The position numbers and the translations under genes are program-made. The notes under the pieces are model-generated. The model did no database searches, was not told the DNA's origin, and worked only from the letters and a program-made list of their open reading frames with translations. This document shows positions 35,190-44,316 of a stretch of DNA of 64,000 nt, piece by piece. This DNA comes from Streptomyces venezuelae (GTDB taxonomy: Bacteria; Actinomycetota; Actinomycetes; Streptomycetales; Streptomycetaceae): positions 496,001 to 560,000 of the forward strand of contig NZ_CP029194.1 of assembly GCF_008642375.1 (NCBI RefSeq). Reading direction: 5' to 3'. Each line of letters opens with the position of its first letter. Within the stretch, counting starts at the first letter, position 1.

Positions 35190-36616
35190 TCGGTCGCTGG
35201 GCAGCCGCCGGGAGGGGCACCTCAACCCCTCCCGGCAAGGCCCTGATTCCCTTCCCGACCGTCGACGAGGTGTCGCGGCACTGCCTCAGCGACGACGAGC
35301 CGGAGAGCGTGCACATCGAGGTCCATCTGCCCGGCCGGCTGGACCCGGACCGGCTGCGGGCCGCCTTCCGCCAGGCGCTGCTCACGCACCCCAGGGCGCT
35401 GATGCGGGAGGTGCCCGGCCGGCGGCACCTGCGGTCCTTCGCGTGGGAGCTGACGGACGAGCCGGACGGCGACCCGGTGAGCTTCGCGGGCCGCGGACCC
35501 GACGCCCTGGCGCGGGCCCGCGCCCGCGCGCTGGACGACTGCCCGCCGCTCACCCAGTCGCCGCCGATGCGCCTGGAGGCCGTCGAGCTCGACGGGACCG
35601 GGACGGGTGCCGGCAGCAGGACCGGGACCGTGCTGCTGCTGACGATGCATCACACGGCTCTCGACGCGCCGTCGGGGCTGCGGGTGCTCGCCACGACCGC
35701 CCAGCAGTACGGCGGCGAGGCGGCGCTCCCGGTTCCCGGGCGGGTCCGGCCCGAACGCGCGGGCGCGGCTCCGGGCGGGACCGGGCGCGAGGTGCGTACG
35801 CGGCCCGTGCGGGTCGCGCCGGACTCCCGTCCCGAGCCCGTACGCGCCCGCGCCGCGGGCAACGGCATGCTGCAGGTCGATCTGCCCGTGCCACCGCGCG
35901 CGGCGCGGACCGGGGACCTCCCGCCCTGGACCGTCAACGACCAGCTGCTGGTCGCCACGGCACTGACGGTGGGCCGCTGGAACGTCTCGCACGGCCGGCC
36001 GGCCGGCCCGGTACGGCTCACGATGCCCGTGGACGACCGGCCGCGCGGCACGGAGATGCCGATGGGCAACGGGACCCGGCTCGTCGAGGTGACCGTGGCC
36101 GCCGATGACCCGCGCGACACCGAGCTCCTGCTCGGTGCGCATCCGGACCCGGCAGCCGTGGCCCGGTTGCTGCGCGCGACGGCCCGGCGCACGCGCGCGC
36201 TGAAGTCGGTCCACGGCGCGCCCATGGGCGCCGGGGCGAATCTGCTGACCGCCCCGCTGCTGCCGGTCGGCGTCCGGGGCGTGCTCACCCGTGGCGCACG
36301 GTGGGCGGCCGCGGCGTGGACGTCGACGGCGTTGGTCACCAACGTCGGCCGTGTGCCGTACGCGCTGGACTTCGGCGAGGCCGGCCGGGCGTCGGCCGTG
36401 TGGTTCTCCGCGCCGGCGCGGATGCCGCGCGGGCTGAGCGTGGCGGCGGCCTCCACCGGCGGCCGCCTGCACGTGACGCTGCGCTGGTCGCGGGCGCTGC
36501 TCGGGGACACGGCCGGCGCGGAACTGGCCGGCCTGTTCGAGGAGTCGCTGGCCGCCACCGACCCGACCACCGATGGAGCCCTCTCCACCCAGGACAACCA
36601 CAAGGGGCCGTCATGA
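35186..36616 (+). CDS. Condensation/acyltransferase-like protein
   Basis: A 476-residue protein of the condensation-domain / PapA-like acyltransferase fold. The active-site pattern HHTALDAPS (HHxxxD at residues 155-160) is intact. The N-terminus PFPTVDEVSRHCLSDDEPESVHIEVHLPGRLDPDRLRAAFRQALLTHP is the standard opening of the family, and a later TALVTNVGRVPYALDFGEAGRASAVWF fits the DFGWG-region equivalent (DFGEAG). It would join an acyl group to an alcohol or amine. The GTG start overlaps the AftD-like stop, so it is in the same operon. No carrier protein is adjacent; acyl-CoA or an ACP may be the donor. It is a candidate acyl decorator of the glycan made here. Confidence 0.8.
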   Translation: MIGRWAAAGRGTSTPPGKALIPFPTVDEVSRHCLSDDEPESVHIEVHLPGRLDPDRLRAAFRQALLTHPRALMREVPGRRHLRSFAWELTDEPDGDPVSFAGRGPDALARARARALDDCPPLTQSPPMRLEAVELDGTGTGAGSRTGTVLLLTMHHTALDAPSGLRVLATTAQQYGGEAALPVPGRVRPERAGAAPGGTGREVRTRPVRVAPDSRPEPVRARAAGNGMLQVDLPVPPRAARTGDLPPWTVNDQLLVATALTVGRWNVSHGRPAGPVRLTMPVDDRPRGTEMPMGNGTRLVEVTVAADDPRDTELLLGAHPDPAAVARLLRATARRTRALKSVHGAPMGAGANLLTAPLLPVGVRGVLTRGARWAAAAWTSTALVTNVGRVPYALDFGEAGRASAVWFSAPARMPRGLSVAAASTGGRLHVTLRWSRALLGDTAGAELAGLFEESLAATDPTTDGALSTQDNHKGPS

Positions 36617-37404
36617 CCTTCTCAGCCACCGGCCCGGCGGAGACCGGGACGTCGCCCGAGACGGGGAGCTCGCAGGACCGGCCGGTCCCCGGGCTGCGGG
36701 ACTTCTACGAGAACCCCGCCGTTCCCGTCGCCTCCGGCGAGGCCCGTACGCTGCGCCAGGCCCGGATGCTGGCCGACGCGCTCGGCCCCGTGGGGCCCGG
36801 CCGGCCGGCCGCGACCGTGCTCGACGTGGGCTGCGGGGACGGCTCGGCGGGCGCGATCGCCGCCCGCGTTCTCGACGGGCACCGCGTCGTGGGGATCGAC
36901 TGGTCCCAGGACGCGCTGCGCCGGGCGGCGCCGCGCCTGAGTCACGTCGTCCGCGGCGAACTGACCGGGAGCGGGCTGCCGTTCGCCTCCGGCAGTGCCG
37001 ACGCCGTGCTGTTCAGCGAGGTCGTCGAGCATCTCGTCGACCCCGACAGCGCCCTCGACGAACTGCACAGGGTGCTGCGACCGGGCGGACACCTGATGCT
37101 CTCGACGCCTAACCTCGCCGCCTGGTACAACCGCGCCCTGCTGCTCGCCGGGGTCCAGCCGGTGTTCTCCGAGGTGAGTCTGCGCCGCATCCACGGCCGA
37201 CCGGGCAGCGAGGTCGTGGGGCACCTGCGGCTGTACACGGCGCGCGCGCTGCGCGAGTTCGTGGCGGCTTCCGGCTTCGAGGTGGTGAAGGTCGCCGGCG
37301 CGCCCTTCCACGGGGTGCCGCGGCCGCTCCGCCCGCTCGACCGCCTGGCCTGCGGCCTGCCGTCCCTGTCCTCCATCCTGCTCGTCCACGCGAGAAGGGT
37401 GTAG
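36613..37404 (+). CDS. Class I SAM-dependent methyltransferase
   Basis: A 263-residue type-11 methyltransferase. SAM motif I is VLDVGCGDGSAGAIAARVL (residues about 75-93), motif II VVGIDWSQDALRRAAPRL, then FSEVVEHLVDPDSALDELHRVLRPGGHLMLSTPN. The C-terminal AWYNRALLLAGVQPVFSEVS and LRLYTARALREFVAASGFEVVKV match UbiE-related sugar/lipid methyltransferases. The ATG overlaps the previous stop (ATGA). It is the second methyltransferase of the envelope module; its acceptor is unknown. Confidence 0.88.
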   Translation: MTFSATGPAETGTSPETGSSQDRPVPGLRDFYENPAVPVASGEARTLRQARMLADALGPVGPGRPAATVLDVGCGDGSAGAIAARVLDGHRVVGIDWSQDALRRAAPRLSHVVRGELTGSGLPFASGSADAVLFSEVVEHLVDPDSALDELHRVLRPGGHLMLSTPNLAAWYNRALLLAGVQPVFSEVSLRRIHGRPGSEVVGHLRLYTARALREFVAASGFEVVKVAGAPFHGVPRPLRPLDRLACGLPSLSSILLVHARRV

Positions 37405-37407
37405 CCC

Positions 37408-38313
37408 GTGCTGTGGGGGGTGGCCGCCGCTCTGGTGGCGAACGTCCTGTACAGCACCGGCTTCGTCCTGGAGAAGCGGGCGCTGGCCGGCATGCCGCCG
37501 CTGAGCGCCGCACGGCCGGGCCAGGCCCTGCTCCTGCTGGTCGGCAGACCCTTGTGGATCTGCGGGGCCCTGGCGCTCGGCCTGGGTTTCGCCGCGCAGC
37601 TGGCCGTCTACCGCACGCTGCCGATCGCCGCCGCCCAGGGCCTGTTCCTGTCCGGTCTCGTCCTGCTGCTCGTGCTCTCCTCGGTGGTGCTCGGTGAGCG
37701 CCCCTCGGGTCGCGAGCGGCGTGCGGTCGCCGTGATCGGTCTGGCGCTGGTGATGGTGGTGTCCTCGCTGTACGGGACGAGCGAGGAGATCAGCCGCAAG
37801 GCGCCCATGGGCATTCTGCTGGCCCTGTGCGTGCCGACGCTTGCGGCCGGTCTGATGATCTACGCCAACGCCGAGCGGCGCGCCCGCCGGCGGCACCGGC
37901 AGCCGACCACCGGCGTGGCCTACGCGGTCGCGGTCGGTCTGATCTACGGTGTCAGCTCGCTCGCGATCAAGGGCGTCTCCGGGCATCTGGACACCTCGGA
38001 CCTCGCGGCCTCCGCACCGACCCTGTTCGCCACGCCTTACCCGTACCTCCTCCTGGTGACAGGGGTCAGCGGCCTCGTGCTGTCGCAGACCGCCCTGCAG
38101 CGCTGCCGGGCGTCGCTGATCGTCCCCGTGTGCTCCACGGTGTCCTGCGTGTTCACCATCGCGAGCGGCACGATCGCGTTCGCGGAGCCGCTGCCCGACG
38201 ACTGGCTGCGGCTGTTACTGCGTCTCGGCGGCACCGTCCTCGCGGTGACCGTCCTGCTCACCCTTCCGCGACACGACACGGACACACCCGATCACGAAGG
38301 AACCCGGCCATGA
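37408..38313 (+). CDS. DMT-superfamily transporter
   Basis: A 301-residue integral membrane protein with about nine to ten helices (GVAAALVANVLYSTGFVLEK, LWICGALALGLGFAAQLAVY, AQGLFLSGLVLLLVLSSVVLG, LLLVTGVSGLVLSQTALQ) in two EamA-like halves. DMT proteins move metabolites or lipid-linked sugars; SMR relatives flip undecaprenyl-linked carriers. GTG 37408 follows GAAGGG-type bases. Leucine codon 270 (38215-38217) is TTA, so translation may depend on the bldA tRNA. It is three bases after the methyltransferase and coupled to the Trm112-like gene, so it is likely to be the transporter of this module. Confidence 0.85.
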   Translation: MLWGVAAALVANVLYSTGFVLEKRALAGMPPLSAARPGQALLLLVGRPLWICGALALGLGFAAQLAVYRTLPIAAAQGLFLSGLVLLLVLSSVVLGERPSGRERRAVAVIGLALVMVVSSLYGTSEEISRKAPMGILLALCVPTLAAGLMIYANAERRARRRHRQPTTGVAYAVAVGLIYGVSSLAIKGVSGHLDTSDLAASAPTLFATPYPYLLLVTGVSGLVLSQTALQRCRASLIVPVCSTVSCVFTIASGTIAFAEPLPDDWLRLLLRLGGTVLAVTVLLTLPRHDTDTPDHEGTRP

Positions 38314-38519
38314 AGCCTGACAGCCCGCTTTTGAAGATCCTCGCCTGCCCGCTCGACAAGGGCCCGCTGATCCTCGACGAGAGCCGGAGCGCCCTCTACA
38401 ACCCCCGGCTGCGCCGCCACTATCCGATCGTCGACGGCATTCCGCAGCTGCTTCCCTCCTCGGGTGTGCCTGCCGGAATTTCCGGCTCCGCCGCTTCCGG
38501 ACCGGACAGTGGCGCATAA
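38310..38519 (+). CDS. Trm112/UPF0434-like small protein
   Basis: A 69-residue protein. It keeps the shape of the Trm112/UPF0434 family: LLKILACPLDKGPLILDESRSALYNPRLRRHYPIVDGIPQLLPS, with the ACPxxxGPL start and a PIVDGIPQLLP end. Only one Cys remains, so the zinc ribbon of typical members is lost. Trm112 proteins activate partner methyltransferases; two methyltransferase genes lie in the same operon and are the obvious candidates (inference). ATG 38310 overlaps the transporter TGA. Confidence 0.75.
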   Translation: MKPDSPLLKILACPLDKGPLILDESRSALYNPRLRRHYPIVDGIPQLLPSSGVPAGISGSAASGPDSGA

Positions 38520-38657
38520 GTACCCGTAGGTGATCGGCCATCTATGGATCAAGCCACAAATGTTGGCCACAAACTTCACACATTCCCTCTCCATGCTGAC
38601 CCCCGATGCTCTAGATTGACCGTGCTTCAGCAGTTCGGACCTGAGTCGACCACTCAC

Positions 38658-38669
38658 GATCAATTGATC
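38658..38669. repeat. Perfect 12-bp palindrome
   Basis: GATCAATTGATC, in the 276-bp gap upstream of the exopolysaccharide initiating-transferase gene. AT-rich against its surroundings, so a regulator site is possible. The rest of the gap holds no further element I can support. Confidence 0.4.
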
Positions 38670-38795
38670 CGGCGCTACGGAAAGCCAGCACCCACAGCTC
38701 CGAGACATCTGGGATTGTCCTGCCCTGGGGAGGGGCGGGGCCCTCCCACGGGGTTGCCGGGCGGACATGTCGAACCACTGGACCTGGGGGGTTCT

Positions 38796-40274
38796 GTGCG
38801 GCAAGGGGGATTAGTCGGCCCGTTACCGTCGACGCGCGAGCGTCTGGCGAACGGGGCGATCAGCGGGCCCGCGACCGACTGGGAGCAGCGGTACCGCCGT
38901 GCCGTGATCATGAGCGACACCGTGGCCACCGCCTTCGTGGTGGCGTCGATCGGCGAATTCTTCGGGGCCAGGGACGCGGCCGACTGGCACGAGAAATGGG
39001 GCATTCTCGCATTCGGCACCCAGCTCCTCGTCCTGGGTGCGCTCGCGGTCAACCGGGCATGGGCTCCGGCACATCTCGGCCAAGGCGCAGAGGAATTCCG
39101 CCGGCTCGGACGTTCCCTTTTCATGGCGACCGTGGTACTCGCGCTCGGTGGAATCGCGCTGACCTCGCGCAACATCAAACTCTGGATCTTCGTCGCGATC
39201 CCCGCGATCGCGATCATCACCATGACGACGCGCTATCTGCTGCGCCTCTGGCTGCACAAACAGCGCAACGAAGGACGGTGCCTGCGTCCGGTGCTCGCCG
39301 CCGGGAGTCCGGCCACCGTGCACGACCTGATCGTCAGGACCCGCAAGTTCCCGCACCTCGGCTGGCGGGTGGACGCGGTGTGCACGACGGACGGTCTCGG
39401 GCCCGACGGTGACCATCTGGACGGAGTGCCGGTCGTCGGCCGTCTGACGGACGTCGCCAACCACATCCGCCGCGACGGCTACCGCGTCCTGGCGGTCACA
39501 CCGGACCCCCACTGGTCACCGCACCGGCTCCAGCGGCTCGCCTGGAACCTCGAAGGCAGCGACGCCGAGATGGTCGTCGCCCCCGTGCTGATGGAGGTGG
39601 CCGGTCCGCGGCTGCACGTCGACGCGGTACTCGGGATCCCGCTGCTGCGGGTCAGCATGCCGACCTTCACCGGGGGGCGGCGGGCGATCAAGGGAATCGT
39701 CGACCGGCTGGGCGCGGCGCTCCTGCTGCTGCTGTTCGCCCCTCTGATGCTGGTCGTCGGGGTGCTCGTGACCGTGGAGAGCCGGGGCGGGGCGGTCTAC
39801 CGCCAGCGCAGGGTCGGCAAGGACGGCCGCGAGTTCACCATCCTCAAGTTCCGCACCATGGTCGCCGGGGCGCACGGGGCACGTGCCGAGCTGGCCGACA
39901 GCAACGAAGGCGCCGGCCCGCTGTTCAAGCTGCGCCGCGACCCGCGGGTGACCCGGGTGGGTGCGGTGCTGCGCCGGTACTCGATCGACGAGCTCCCACA
40001 GCTCTTCAACGTGCTCACCGGCTCGATGTCGCTCGTCGGTCCGCGGCCTCCGCTGCCGGAGGAGTCCGCCGCGTACGGCCCGGACATCCGGCGCAGGCTC
40101 CTGGTCAAGCCGGGACTGACCGGTCTGTGGCAGATCAGCGGACGGAGCGACCTGCCGTGGGAGGAGGCGGTGCGACTCGACCTGCGGTACGTGGAGGACT
40201 GGTCGCTCGCCCTGGACACGGTGATCTTGTGGAAGACGCTGCGCGCGGTGCTCTACGGGCAGGGGGCCTATTGA
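38796..40274 (+). CDS. Exopolysaccharide initiating polyprenyl-phosphate sugar-phosphotransferase
   Basis: A 492-residue membrane enzyme that starts repeat-unit synthesis by moving a sugar phosphate from a nucleotide sugar to undecaprenyl phosphate. GTG 38796 follows a G-run ribosome site (GGGGGG at 38786-38791). Four to five N-terminal helices (AVIMSDTVATAFVVASIGEF, SLFMATVVLALGGIAL) precede a CoA-binding-like middle domain, then a fifth helix (GAALLLLLFAPLMLVVGVLV) and the catalytic domain from about residue 300: RRVGKDGREFTILKFRTM, DELPQLFNVLTGSMSLVGPRPP and KPGLTGLWQISGRSDLPW. Leucine codons 6 and 10 are TTA (38811-38813, 38823-38825), placing translation under bldA control. It heads the exopolysaccharide cluster. 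Confidence 0.93.
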   Translation: MRQGGLVGPLPSTRERLANGAISGPATDWEQRYRRAVIMSDTVATAFVVASIGEFFGARDAADWHEKWGILAFGTQLLVLGALAVNRAWAPAHLGQGAEEFRRLGRSLFMATVVLALGGIALTSRNIKLWIFVAIPAIAIITMTTRYLLRLWLHKQRNEGRCLRPVLAAGSPATVHDLIVRTRKFPHLGWRVDAVCTTDGLGPDGDHLDGVPVVGRLTDVANHIRRDGYRVLAVTPDPHWSPHRLQRLAWNLEGSDAEMVVAPVLMEVAGPRLHVDAVLGIPLLRVSMPTFTGGRRAIKGIVDRLGAALLLLLFAPLMLVVGVLVTVESRGGAVYRQRRVGKDGREFTILKFRTMVAGAHGARAELADSNEGAGPLFKLRRDPRVTRVGAVLRRYSIDELPQLFNVLTGSMSLVGPRPPLPEESAAYGPDIRRRLLVKPGLTGLWQISGRSDLPWEEAVRLDLRYVEDWSLALDTVILWKTLRAVLYGQGAY

Positions 40275-40353
40275 TGCGCGGGGGGCCGCGTCGACGTACG
40301 GCCGGTGTGCGGTTCGCGGGCGGGGAGTACCTGCCCGGGGGGAGGAACGGGTC

Positions 40354-41668
<1,315 letters not shown>

Positions 41669-41679
<11 letters not shown>

Positions 41680-42916
41680 GACGACCGGCGGTGACCGGGC
41701 AGACCGGCGCGCGCTGATCCTGGTGGAGAACCTGTCGGTGCCGTTCGACCGGCGGGTGTGGCAGGAGTGCACGACGCTCCGGGACGCGGGCTGGGAGGTG
41801 CACGTCATCTGTCCGCAGGGGAACAAGCGGGACACGGAGCCGGAGGCGGTGATCGAGGGGGTTCGGATCCACCGCTACCCCTTGCGCGCGGCCACCGGCG
41901 GTCCGGCCGGCTACCTGCGGGAGTACGGATCGGCGTTGTGGCACACCTTCCGGCTGGCCCGCCGGATCGGCCCGGTCGACGTGGTCCACGCCTGCAACCC
42001 GCCGGACCTGCTGTTCCTGCCGGCCCGGTGGCTGCAGCGGCGCGGGGCGCGGTTCGTCTTCGACCAGCACGACCTGGTGCCCGAGCTGTACCTCTCCCGG
42101 TTCGACCGCGGCGAGGACCTGCTCTACCGCGCCGTGTGCGCGCTGGAACGGACGACCTACCGGGCCGCGGACGTCGTGCTCGCCACCAACGAGAGCTACC
42201 GGGACGTCGCGGTGCGCCGCGGCGGCCGGCGCCCGGAGGACGTGTTCGTGGTGCGCAGCGCGCCCGACACCGACCGGTTCCGCCCCGTGCCGCCGGAGCC
42301 GGAGCTGAAGCGCGGCAAGCCCCATCTGCTGTGCTACCTCGGCGTCATGGGCCCGCAGGACGGCGTCGACTACGCCCTGCGCGCCCTGGCGAAGCTGCGG
42401 GACGAGGTCGGGCGGAGCGACTGGCACGCGGTGTTCGTCGGCGGCGGTGACACCTTCGACGCGATGGTGGAGCTGTCCGGGCGGCTCGGGCTCTCGGAGC
42501 AGGTGCAGTTCACCGGGCGCGTGCCGGACGCCGATCTGGCGCGCTACCTGTCCACCGCGGACGTGTGCCTCTCCCCCGACCCGCGCAATCCGCTCAACGA
42601 CGTGTCGACCATGAACAAGGTCCTGGAGTACATGGTCATGGGCCGGCCGATCGTCTCGTTCGACCTCCGGGAGGCGCGCGTCTCCGCCGGTGACGCGGCC
42701 GTCTACGCTCCGGCGAACGACGAGGCCGAGTTCGCCCGGCTGATCGCGCGGCTGCTCGACGACCCGGAGGAGCGGGCCCGGATGGGCAAGATCGGCCAGG
42801 AGCGGATCAACGGGGCCCTGTCCTGGCGCAACTCCCAGCGATCGCTGCTCGCCGCCTACACCGCCGCGGTGTCGGCCGGTGGCACGGACCGTGCGGGGAA
42901 GAGGCCGCACCGTTGA
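41669..42916 (+). CDS. Glycosyltransferase family 4
   Basis: A 415-residue GT-B enzyme. TTG 41669 lies inside the end of the previous gene; no better in-frame start is present, so it is likely coupled. The fold opens RALILVENLSVPFDRRVWQECTTLRDAG, a signature of exopolysaccharide GT4s, then FDQHDLVPELYLSRF, LCYLGVMGPQDGVDYALRAL, QVQFTGRVPDADLARYLSTADV and MNKVLEYMVMGRPIVSFD. It adds a sugar to the growing lipid-linked repeat unit; donor and linkage are not deducible. It is directly followed by the Wzz-like genes. Confidence 0.92.
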
Positions 42917-44316
42917 GCGAAGACACGATACGCCTGGTCACGATCGGGCGGATTGTCCGTCGGCGCCGGCGGCTCCTCACCCTGCTCGTCGTGGTGGGCG
43001 CGCTCGTCGGCTACGGCACCTCCCTGCTGCTTCCGCCGCGCTACACGACCTCGGCCTCGGTACTGCTGCCGGGGGCGTGGGAGGAGCGCGAGCTGCGGAC
43101 GCAGGCGGAGATCGCGACCAGTTCGGTGGTGGTCGACCGGGTGGCCGCCGCCCTCGGCCGGCCCGGCGCCGACGGCGTCGAGCTGCGCGAGCGGGTGACC
43201 GCCGAGGTCGCCGACGGGAACATCATCACGGTCTCGGGCACGGCCGACACCCCGGAGCGCGCGCAGCGACTCGCCGACCTGGTGGCGCGGGAGTTCGTGA
43301 CGTTCGCCGAACAGGTCCTGGGCAGCGACACCGACCGCGACGCGGCGGCGCGGCTGGAGGCACTGCGGCAGGCCGTCGTGCGGACCGACCGCCGCATCAC
43401 CGAGCTGGCCGAAGCGGCCGATCCCGGGCGGACCGTGGAGAGCGTGCAGACCCGCACCGACCTCGAGAAGCTGCGTACCGCGCTGCGGGAGGCCGTCGAC
43501 AAGCTGGACCAGGCCGACCCCGCCTCCGGCAGGGCGGTCAAGGCCGACATGGTCGTCATGGGCCCGGCGGTCCGCCCGGCCGGCGAGGCGCCGCCGACGA
43601 GGACGCAGCTCATCGCCGGCGGAGCGCTGCTGTTCCTGCTGGTCGCGGTCGTCGGCCACCTCGTCGCCGCCCGGATGAGCCGTCGGCTGCGCACCGAGCC
43701 GGAGATCGCCGCGGCGCTGGGCTCGACGCTCCTCGGCAGCGTCGACGTGCCCGCACAGCGGCCCACGCACGGGCCGGCCGGCCGTGGCCCGCGGGCACTG
43801 GTCCGCCGGCTGCTCGGCGTCGACGTCCGGTGGGACCTGCCGGCCTCCCGGAAGTCCGGCGACGAGGCGAGCAGGCAGACCCGCTACCGGCGGGTGTGCG
43901 CCCGCCTCCGGGACCGGCTGCCGGCCTCCCGGCTGCTGGTCGTCGTCCCGGACGGCGACGAGATCGGCCGGCTGGCCGCCGAGCGGCTCGCCGCCGAGGC
44001 CGCGGGCGATCCCTCCCCCGACGCCTCGGGCACGGGATACCCCAAGCTGCGCGTGGTGGAGGTCCCGGTGTCCCGGCCGATGCTGCCGGACCGCGACGAG
44101 GAGTCCGGCGCCCTGGTGGTGCTCAGCGCGGGCCAGTGGACCGCGGGAGAGCTCGCCGGCATCGCCGAGGCGTGCGTGGACTCCGGCCACGAGCTCGTCG
44201 GCATCGTCCTCGCGGGCACGGTCCTGGCAGGACCGACACGGGCAGCCGGCCGTCCTCGGCGATCCGCCGCGGCGGCTCTCGCGCCGGCCGACGAGGCGAC
44301 GGGAGTGCCCGGGTGA
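42913..44316 (+). CDS. Wzz-type polysaccharide copolymerase, kinase-like tail degenerate
   Basis: A 467-residue membrane protein. Start TTG 42913 overlaps the previous stop. Two membrane helices (LLTLLVVVGALVGYGTSLLL at about 21-40 and LIAGGALLFLLVAVVGHLVAA at about 233-253) flank an extracytoplasmic coiled-coil-rich region; this is the Wzz fold that sets chain length with the Wzy polymerase. The cytoplasmic end (SRLLVVVPDGDEIGRLAAERL and LVVLSAGQWTAGELAGIAEACVDSGHELVGIVLAG) resembles the Rossmann core of BY-kinases but has no Walker A loop, so it is probably not an active kinase. It forms a pair with the next gene. Confidence 0.85.
   Translation: MSEDTIRLVTIGRIVRRRRRLLTLLVVVGALVGYGTSLLLPPRYTTSASVLLPGAWEERELRTQAEIATSSVVVDRVAAALGRPGADGVELRERVTAEVADGNIITVSGTADTPERAQRLADLVAREFVTFAEQVLGSDTDRDAAARLEALRQAVVRTDRRITELAEAADPGRTVESVQTRTDLEKLRTALREAVDKLDQADPASGRAVKADMVVMGPAVRPAGEAPPTRTQLIAGGALLFLLVAVVGHLVAARMSRRLRTEPEIAAALGSTLLGSVDVPAQRPTHGPAGRGPRALVRRLLGVDVRWDLPASRKSGDEASRQTRYRRVCARLRDRLPASRLLVVVPDGDEIGRLAAERLAAEAAGDPSPDASGTGYPKLRVVEVPVSRPMLPDRDEESGALVVLSAGQWTAGELAGIAEACVDSGHELVGIVLAGTVLAGPTRAAGRPRRSAAAALAPADEATGVPG

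Noticed and set aside
32502..35225. Minus-strand frame of 907 codons
   Set aside because: Antisense to the AftD-like gene; His/Arg/Gly-rich shadow.
38544..38795. Longer N-terminus of the initiating transferase from ATG 38544
   Set aside because: The 84-residue extension shows no membrane or domain features and has no ribosome site; GTG 38796 has one.
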